The position numbers and the translations under genes are program-made. The notes beneath the pieces were generated by a model. The model saw only the letters and a list, made by a program, of their open reading frames with translations, was not told the DNA's origin and searched no databases. DNA of 12,654 nt from JBBQIY01 sp964618405. Lineage in GTDB: Bacteria; Verrucomicrobiota; Kiritimatiellia; RFP12; UBA3636. The stretch covers positions 1-12,654 of the forward strand of contig CAZUAY010000103.1 in NCBI GenBank assembly GCA_964618405.1. Reading direction: 5' to 3'. Below, in pieces: positions 8,956 to 12,654 of the stretch (its first letter is position 1; every line of letters starts with the position of its first letter).

Positions 8956-8979
8956 CCGCGTACGTTAATTCGCATGCGG
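8956..8979 (-). other. Imperfect inverted repeat in the rplJ-rplL gap
   Basis: Nine-base arms (8956-8964 and 8971-8979) flank a six-base AT-rich centre. Eight of nine positions can pair on the minus strand if one G-U wobble is counted, and one is mismatched. It lies about 27 bases upstream of the rplL start. It may shape translation of rplL, which must be made in excess over L10, but the stem is short and this is only a suggestion. Confidence 0.3.
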
Positions 8980-9041
8980 AACCGGGAGAGCTCGATTATC
9001 GGCACGCGCCGGACCCAGCCATCCCATTTTTACGACACACC

Positions 9042-9584
9042 TTATGCCGCAGATTCGTTCTTCTCTTCTTTTGCCTTGAGGACGTAGAGCACACTTGCGA
9101 GCGGAGCGACCAACACGCGAACCAGGCTGGTAGCCGGGGCGAGCATGGTGCCAAGCAAGGTGGCGCGCAGAACATCTTTGGGGGGGAGTGAAGAGAGGCT
9201 CACGACTTGTTCGGCCGAGAGCATATCCTTGTCAAGCTGCGCACCCTTAACGGAGGCAGCTTCGAACTTCTTGAGGAAGGTCACAAGCACTTTGGCGACT
9301 TCAGCCGGGTCGCCAGAGCCGGTAATCATCGCGGTCGGGCCTGTGAGCACAGACTCCATGGAGTCCCAGCCCTTCTTGGCTGCCGCACGCGAAAGATAAG
9401 AATTTTTCACAACCTTAATCACCGACTTCGCTTTTGCAAGCTCCTTGCGGAGATCTGAAAAGGTCGAAACCGTGAGGTTGCCGTAGTTGAGAACAAAGCA
9501 GTAATCCGACTTGTCAACAAGCGCAATGACTTCGTTGATGGCGGAAAGCTTTTCTGGACGCTTTGAATTTGCCGCTGGTTTCAT
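9042..9584 (-). CDS. rplJ: 50S ribosomal protein L10
   Basis: L10 anchors the L7/L12 dimers to the large subunit and, in other bacteria, represses its own operon. With the start chosen here it has 180 residues; the E. coli protein has 165. The globular N-terminal domain runs to about 130, with VVKNSYLSRAA in the 58-68 region. A hydrophobic helix (about 145-172) that binds L7/L12 is followed by a charged tail KAKEEKNESAA. A GTG at 9588-9590 in frame would add two residues, but AAGGGG (9594-9599) is only three to four bases from it and about nine from the ATG at 9582-9584, so I prefer the ATG. The same AAGGGG overlaps the rplA stop codon, which suggests translational coupling. A run of seven Cs occurs in the coding sequence (9180-9186). 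Confidence 0.97.
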   Translation of the reverse strand: MKPAANSKRPEKLSAINEVIALVDKSDYCFVLNYGNLTVSTFSDLRKELAKAKSVIKVVKNSYLSRAAAKKGWDSMESVLTGPTAMITGSGDPAEVAKVLVTFLKKFEAASVKGAQLDKDMLSAEQVVSLSSLPPKDVLRATLLGTMLAPATSLVRVLVAPLASVLYVLKAKEEKNESAA

Positions 9585-9597
9585 ATTCACTTTCCCC

Positions 9598-10281
9598 TTA
9601 TTCCTTAACGGCGATCTTCACAGGAACGCCCATGGTGGAGCTGAAAGACATCTTTCGGATGTACTGGCCCTTCGTGGAGGAAGGCCGCTCAGCACGGATG
9701 GCGTTGAGAATCACCGTAGCGTTCTCCACCAGCTTGTCTGCCTCAAAGCTAACCTTCCCGAACAGGACGCAGATGTTACCCTGACGATCCATGCGGAATT
9801 CGACTTTACCGGCCTTCTGGGCCTTCACGGCAGCTGCCGTGTCGTCCGTGATCGTCCCAGTCTTCGGATTCGGCATCAAGCCGCGAGGCCCGAGCTGGCG
9901 AGCCAGCTTACGAACGTTCTGCATGGCATCCGGCGTAGCAATCGCCACATCGAAATCCATCCAGCCGCCCTTGACCTTCTCAATGAGATCGTCGTTTCCA
10001 ACAAAATCAGCACCCGCTTCGCGTGCCGCATCAGCAGCAGCGCCGCCTGCGAATACTGCAATTCGGATTTTCTTGCCTGTCCCGTGGGGAAGGCTGACGG
10101 TGCCACGAACCATCTGGTCCGACTTGCGAGGATCGCATCCCATGCGCATTCCCATCTCAACCGTCTCGTCGAATTTGCCAGCCGGATTTGCCTTGATAAA
10201 GGCGACAGCCTCCTCGATGGAGACCGGTTCAGCCGGTAGCTTCTTCGCAATGTCTGTATATTTTTTGCCGTGTTTAGCCAT
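9598..10281 (-). CDS. rplA: 50S ribosomal protein L1
   Basis: L1 forms the mobile stalk next to the ribosomal E site and is a translational repressor of the rplK-rplA mRNA in many bacteria. I use the ATG at 10279-10281 (MAKHGKKYTD...), which has AAGGG eight bases upstream and gives 227 residues; E. coli has 234. The longer open frame would overlap rplK and lacks family support. The signature GPRGLMPNPKTGTI is at 131-144, preceded by DFDVAIATPDAM (109-120). The C-terminus STKGQYIRKMSFSSTMG is the conserved RNA-binding end. Only 16 bp separate it from rplK, and rplJ starts 13 bp after it. Confidence 0.98.
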   Translation of the reverse strand: MAKHGKKYTDIAKKLPAEPVSIEEAVAFIKANPAGKFDETVEMGMRMGCDPRKSDQMVRGTVSLPHGTGKKIRIAVFAGGAAADAAREAGADFVGNDDLIEKVKGGWMDFDVAIATPDAMQNVRKLARQLGPRGLMPNPKTGTITDDTAAAVKAQKAGKVEFRMDRQGNICVLFGKVSFEADKLVENATVILNAIRAERPSSTKGQYIRKMSFSSTMGVPVKIAVKE

Positions 10282-10297
10282 GGTAATATCCCTTTTC

Positions 10298-10723
10298 TCA
10301 GCCTTCCACAACGATACCCATGCTCCGGGCCGTGCCCTCGACCATGCGCATCGCCGCTGCCTCGTTCGAAGCGTTCAGATCCTTGCCCTTCGTCTTGACG
10401 ATCTCTTGAATCTGCGCCTTCGTCACCTTACCGATCTTATCGCGATTCGGTACACCAGACCCCTTAGCAATGCCTGCCGCCTTCTTGAGAAGAACTGCAG
10501 CGGGGGGGCTTTTGAGAATGAAGGTGAACGAACGATCGGAATACACCGTGATCACAACCGGGATAATAAGCCCCGCTTGCGCTTGGGTAGCCGCATTGAA
10601 CTCCTTGCAGAACATCATAATATTGACGCCCTGAGAACCGAGAGCCGGTCCGATTGGCGGTGCCGGGTTGGCCGCACCTGCCGGCACCTGCAAACGCACG
10701 ATGCCTGTTACTTTTTTTGCCAT
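10298..10723 (-). CDS. rplK: 50S ribosomal protein L11
   Basis: L11 binds the GTPase-associated region of 23S rRNA and contributes to factor binding and the stringent response. It has 141 residues (E. coli 142). The N-terminal domain has PAGAANPAPPIGPALGSQG (14-32), including the P22-P23 pair near the thiostrepton site. The C-terminal rRNA-binding domain starts near 73 and has the usual KTKGKDLNA and AMRMVEGTARSMG segments. The start ATG is preceded by AAGGAA about ten bases upstream. Codons three and four make a run of seven As, and a run of seven Cs encodes S72-P73-P74. It ends in TGA, 16 bp before rplA. Confidence 0.99.
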   Translation of the reverse strand: MAKKVTGIVRLQVPAGAANPAPPIGPALGSQGVNIMMFCKEFNAATQAQAGLIIPVVITVYSDRSFTFILKSPPAAVLLKKAAGIAKGSGVPNRDKIGKVTKAQIQEIVKTKGKDLNASNEAAAMRMVEGTARSMGIVVEG

Positions 10724-10783
10724 TTCAGCATTTCCTTGTCTTTATATTGCTCTCCCGGAATCCCCACCGGTTCAAACGAACAA

Positions 10784-11368
10784 TCATTTAACACCTTGAC
10801 GTTCTGTCTCGGCAGAGTCTTCACGCTCCACCTGCCAGTATTCAAGGTCGACCGGAGTTTCGCCACCGAAGATGGATACCATCACGGTGAGTCGCCCATG
10901 GTCGGGATCAATCGCCTGTACAACGCCCGAACTACTCATGAACGGACCGTCGATAATTTTCACCATCTCACCGGGCTCGAAGATCACCTTCGGCTTCGGC
11001 TTCTCCTGAAGCTCTGTCGCTTGGCCACGAATGGCCTCAACCTCAGCAGCAGGCATTTCCCTCGGCGGTTCCCCGCCTAAAAAACCAATGACGCCCTGTA
11101 TCCCCTTGATGAAGGACCAGACCTGCTCGTTGCGGGTCTTTCGATCTTCTTGGTATACAGCCGCCTGAACAAACAAATAGCCCGGAAAGAGCTTCTTCAC
11201 AACCGTCGTCTTCTTCCCCATTTTCACGGAAGTAACACGTTCGGTCGGCATCAACACCTCTCCAATCTGATCGGCAAGTCCCTCTTCCTGCGACTTCGCA
11301 TCGATCAGCTTCTGGACTTTCTGCTCCTGTCCCGTCAACGTCTGCAGAACAAACCACCCTTGTCTCAT
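10784..11368 (-). CDS. nusG: Transcription termination/antitermination factor NusG
   Basis: NusG binds the polymerase clamp, raises elongation rate, and links RNA polymerase to Rho or to ribosomal protein S10. With the ATG at 11366-11368 it has 194 residues (E. coli 181). CGGAG lies seven bases upstream, and MRQGWFVLQTLTGQE is the family N-terminus. The extra 16 residues of the longer frame run back into the gap and overlap secE. The NGN domain covers about 1-115, with KKLFPGYLFV at 58-67. The KOW domain (about 128-180) carries FEPGEMVKIIDGPF and ends in YWQVE. A short acidic/polar tail follows. The order secE-nusG-rplK is the common bacterial arrangement. Confidence 0.98.
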   Translation of the reverse strand: MRQGWFVLQTLTGQEQKVQKLIDAKSQEEGLADQIGEVLMPTERVTSVKMGKKTTVVKKLFPGYLFVQAAVYQEDRKTRNEQVWSFIKGIQGVIGFLGGEPPREMPAAEVEAIRGQATELQEKPKPKVIFEPGEMVKIIDGPFMSSSGVVQAIDPDHGRLTVMVSIFGGETPVDLEYWQVEREDSAETERQGVK

Positions 11369-11396
11369 TAGAAAACTCCGTTCGTTCCGAAATGAA

Positions 11397-11606
11397 TCAA
11401 CGCGCACCCACGACAAGCTTCAACACCTGCGTAAGTACTTGGTCACAAACAAACACAAAAAGGCTGAGAAGCAAAATCACGGCAGCAACCACCCAGGTGG
11501 ACTCGATCAGTTCTTTGCGTTTTGGCCAAGAAATTTTTCCGAATTCAATGCGGCAATCTCGGAAGAACCCACCAAGGGCCTTAACCTCTTCAACTATTTT
11601 GCTCAT
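11397..11606 (-). CDS. secE: Preprotein translocase subunit SecE
   Basis: SecE is the small membrane clamp that holds the SecY channel together. It has 69 residues, the short single-span form found in most bacteria rather than the three-span E. coli type. An amphipathic N-terminal helix with the conserved EFGKISWPKRKEL (21-33) precedes one transmembrane segment at about 38-58. The ATG is preceded by GGAG nine bases upstream. It lies 28 bp before nusG and 70 bp after the tRNA gene. It ends in TGA. Confidence 0.97.
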   Translation of the reverse strand: MSKIVEEVKALGGFFRDCRIEFGKISWPKRKELIESTWVVAAVILLLSLFVFVCDQVLTQVLKLVVGAR

Positions 11607-11676
11607 TTGCCTAATCTCCGAATCTCATAACGTCTGCCTCTTCACACAAAATGGAACACGTGCGAGGGCATCAAAT

Positions 11677-11752
11677 TGGCACGTCGGGCAGGACTCGAAC
11701 CTGCAACAGGCGGTTTTGGAGACCGCTGCTCTACCAATTGAACTACCGACGT
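11677..11752 (-). tRNA. trnW: tRNA-Trp (anticodon CCA)
   Basis: The minus strand gives a 76-nt cloverleaf with an encoded 3' CCA. The seven-pair acceptor stem (ACGTCGG/CCGACGT) and the anticodon stem (GCGGT/ACCGC) are perfect, as is the T stem (GCAGG/CCTGC); the D stem has one wobble pair. The seven-base anticodon loop is CTCCAAA, with anticodon CCA at plus positions 11717-11719. The discriminator base is G, as expected for tryptophan. It lies 10 bp after rpmG and 70 bp before secE, so it is probably cut out of the polycistronic transcript by tRNA-processing enzymes. This place for tRNA-Trp is seen in many bacteria. Confidence 0.98.
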
Positions 11753-11762
11753 AACGCAAAAA

Positions 11763-11915
11763 TCACTTGGTCTCTTTATGCATCGTCCGCTTACGCTCGT
11801 GCGGGCAAAACTTTTTGATTTCAAGCCGTGCCGTCATCGTCCGCTTGTTGCGTGTCGTCGTATAATTACGGCGCTTGCACTCTGTGCACTCTAAAATTGC
11901 GAGGTCTCGTGGCAT
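11763..11915 (-). CDS. rpmG: 50S ribosomal protein L33
   Basis: L33 is a small zinc-ribbon protein of the large subunit near the E site. The 50-residue frame starts at the ATG at 11913-11915, with GGAG seven bases upstream, and ends in TGA. The sequence MPRDLAILECTECKRRNYTT and the ending RKRTMHKETK are clear L33 signatures. The first zinc pair is C10 and C13. In the second knuckle C37 is kept, but the expected fourth cysteine at position 40 is glutamate, with a histidine at 39. It is therefore midway between the zinc-binding and zinc-free forms. It sits between tuf and tRNA-Trp, a common location. Confidence 0.96.
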   Translation of the reverse strand: MPRDLAILECTECKRRNYTTTRNKRTMTARLEIKKFCPHERKRTMHKETK

Positions 11916-11950
11916 TTGAATACTCCAATGCTGGTAAAAAATGAAATGTT

Positions 11951-11980
11951 ATGTTATCACAACCCTAACTCTGCCTGCAA
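11951..11980 (-). promoter_or_regulatory. Weak candidate sigma70-like promoter before rpmG
   Basis: On the minus strand TTGCAG (11975-11980) and TAACAT (11951-11956) are separated by 18 bases, about 35 bp upstream of the rpmG ATG. The match is three of six and four of six to consensus, which is weak. A promoter is expected somewhere in the 191-bp tuf-rpmG gap if tuf is terminated separately. The sequence alone does not prove this one. Confidence 0.2.
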
Positions 11981-12013
11981 GCACAAAAATTCAGCCGCAA
12001 ACAACTGAGAAAT

Positions 12014-12043
12014 GCGAGCGGTGCCCATTCAGTCACCGCTCGC
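12014..12043 (-). terminator. Perfect 10-bp stem-loop after tuf, possible terminator
   Basis: Arms GCGAGCGGTG (12014-12023) and CACCGCTCGC (12034-12043) pair perfectly around a ten-base loop. The next bases on the minus strand are ATTTCTCAG, with further T-rich sequence after about 25 bases, so the U-tract of a classical terminator is poor. It may be a weak terminator or a 3'-end-stabilising hairpin for tuf mRNA. Confidence 0.5.
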
Positions 12044-12053
12044 CAGATAACAT

Positions 12054-12096
12054 CCGGAAAAGATCGACCTCTCGTGAGGAGTGGCCGATCTTCCGG
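12054..12096 (-). other. Second long hairpin immediately downstream of tuf
   Basis: Arms 12054-12066 and 12086-12096 pair over eleven positions with a two-base bulge. An inner four-pair stem (12068-12071 with 12076-12079) lies within the loop. It begins 10 bp after the tuf stop and no T-run follows. Together with the next hairpin it makes a tandem structured 3' region for tuf. A role in transcript stability or termination is inferred. Confidence 0.45.
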
Positions 12097-12106
12097 TTGT
12101 GATGCT

Positions 12107-12654
12107 TTACTTCGTGATCTTCGAAACCGTGCCGGCGCCGACGGTGCGGCCACCTTCGCGGATTGCGAAGCGCATCTTCTCTTCAAGAGCGCAAGGGGAG
12201 ATGAGCTTCACCGACATACGGATGTTGTCGCCAGGCATAACCATCTCGACGCCTTCAGGCAGCGTGATGTCACCGGTGACGTCCGTCGTACGGATGTAGA
12301 ACTGCGGACGGTAGCCCTTGAAGAACGGCGTGTGGCGACCACCTTCCTCCTTCGAGAGAACATACACTTCGCACTCGAATTCCGTGTGGGGCTTGATCGT
12401 GTTCGGCTTCGCAAGAACTTGGCCGCGCTCAACATCTTCTTTCTTCGTTCCACGGAGCAAGCAACCGACGTTGTCGCCAGCTTGACCCTGATCGAGAAGC
12501 TTACGGAACATTTCAACACCGGTAACGGTCGTCTTAACCGTGTCCCGAATGCCGATAATCGAAACTTCTTCGCCGACCTTGATGATACCACGGTCAACGC
12601 GTCCCGTAACCACCGTTCCACGACCTTCGATCGAGAACACGTCTTCGATCGGCA
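12107..12654 (-). CDS. tuf: Elongation factor Tu, 3' part (5' end beyond window)
   Basis: EF-Tu carries aminoacyl-tRNA to the ribosome in its GTP form. Only the last 181 codons are visible; the frame runs off the right edge with no start in the window. The visible part begins within PIEDVFSIEGRGTVVTGRV, so domain 1 with the GTP site is missing and domains 2 and 3 are complete. Recognisable blocks are GQAGDNVGCLLRG in domain 2 and GGRHTPFFKGYRPQFYIRTTD in domain 3. The protein ends in AGTVSKITK and a TAA stop. A GTG inside the visible part is an internal valine codon, not a start. It is the first gene of the cluster within the window and lies 191 bp upstream of rpmG. Confidence 0.99.
   Translation of the reverse strand, partial: PIEDVFSIEGRGTVVTGRVDRGIIKVGEEVSIIGIRDTVKTTVTGVEMFRKLLDQGQAGDNVGCLLRGTKKEDVERGQVLAKPNTIKPHTEFECEVYVLSKEEGGRHTPFFKGYRPQFYIRTTDVTGDITLPEGVEMVMPGDNIRMSVKLISPCALEEKMRFAIREGGRTVGAGTVSKITK

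Noticed and set aside
8990..9030. A GATAAT-like -10 box in the rplJ-rplL gap
   Set aside because: No sequence resembling a -35 box lies 16-18 bases upstream, and the gap is inside a well-known co-transcribed pair.
9791..11080. A 429-codon open frame on the plus strand, antisense to rplA, rplK and part of nusG
   Set aside because: It lies opposite three certain genes and crosses their boundaries. Its translation has no family likeness and is rich in Arg, Ser and His, as expected from the complement of codon-biased genes.
1..12654. A search for an undescribed system, mobile element or CRISPR array
   Set aside because: The window is filled by a conserved housekeeping operon in canonical order. 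No direct-repeat array, transposase, integrase or unexplained long gap is present.

Overview
The window is a textbook bacterial core operon lying wholly on the minus strand. In transcription order (right to left) it holds tuf (5' part cut by the window edge), rpmG, a tRNA-Trp gene, secE, nusG, rplK, rplA, rplJ, rplL, rpoB and rpoC, followed by a strong intrinsic terminator. Every gene is intact apart from tuf. I see no mobile element, CRISPR array, phage gene or accessory system. The window is housekeeping DNA, and the second-look items are about fine structure (leaders, hairpins, start codons, a degenerate zinc motif).

Organism: a Gram-negative-type bacterium. RpoB has the long insertion before its C-terminal catalytic part, and RpoC has the long insertion inside the trigger loop; neither is present in the Firmicutes proteins. 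The N-terminus of RpoB (MVERTVYGKLKSVIDPP...), its insertion and the general look of RpoC remind me most of Verrucomicrobiota, probably Opitutae-like. This is from memory, so the phylum is moderately supported and anything finer is a guess. Base composition looks moderate, slightly above 50% GC by eye. TAA, TGA and TAG are all used as stops, so the genetic code is standard.

Layout: 1-154 is non-coding sequence beyond rpoC, with an 18-bp tandem repeat; 155-185 is the rpoC terminator; 214-4410 is rpoC (TTG start); 4429-8304 is rpoB; 8305-8563 is a 259-bp gap with two stem-loops, in the place where E. coli has an attenuator and an RNase III site; 8564-8929 is rplL; 9042-9584 is rplJ; 9598-10281 is rplA; 10298-10723 is rplK; 10784-11368 is nusG; 11397-11606 is secE; 11677-11752 is tRNA-Trp; 11763-11915 is rpmG (50 codons); 11916-12106 is the tuf-rpmG gap with two hairpins; 12107-12654 is the 3' part of tuf.

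How the genes work together: EF-Tu, L33, L11, L1, L10 and L7/L12 serve the ribosome and its factor-binding stalk. SecE is part of the protein translocon, NusG couples transcription to translation and Rho, and beta/beta' form the catalytic core of RNA polymerase. Co-transcription lets the cell set ribosome, translocon and polymerase supply together. The long rplL-rpoB gap is where polymerase expression could be tuned down relative to the stalk proteins. Several start sites were moved inward from the longest open frame (rpoB, rplA, nusG, rplJ), because a Shine-Dalgarno sequence and family-typical N-termini place them there.
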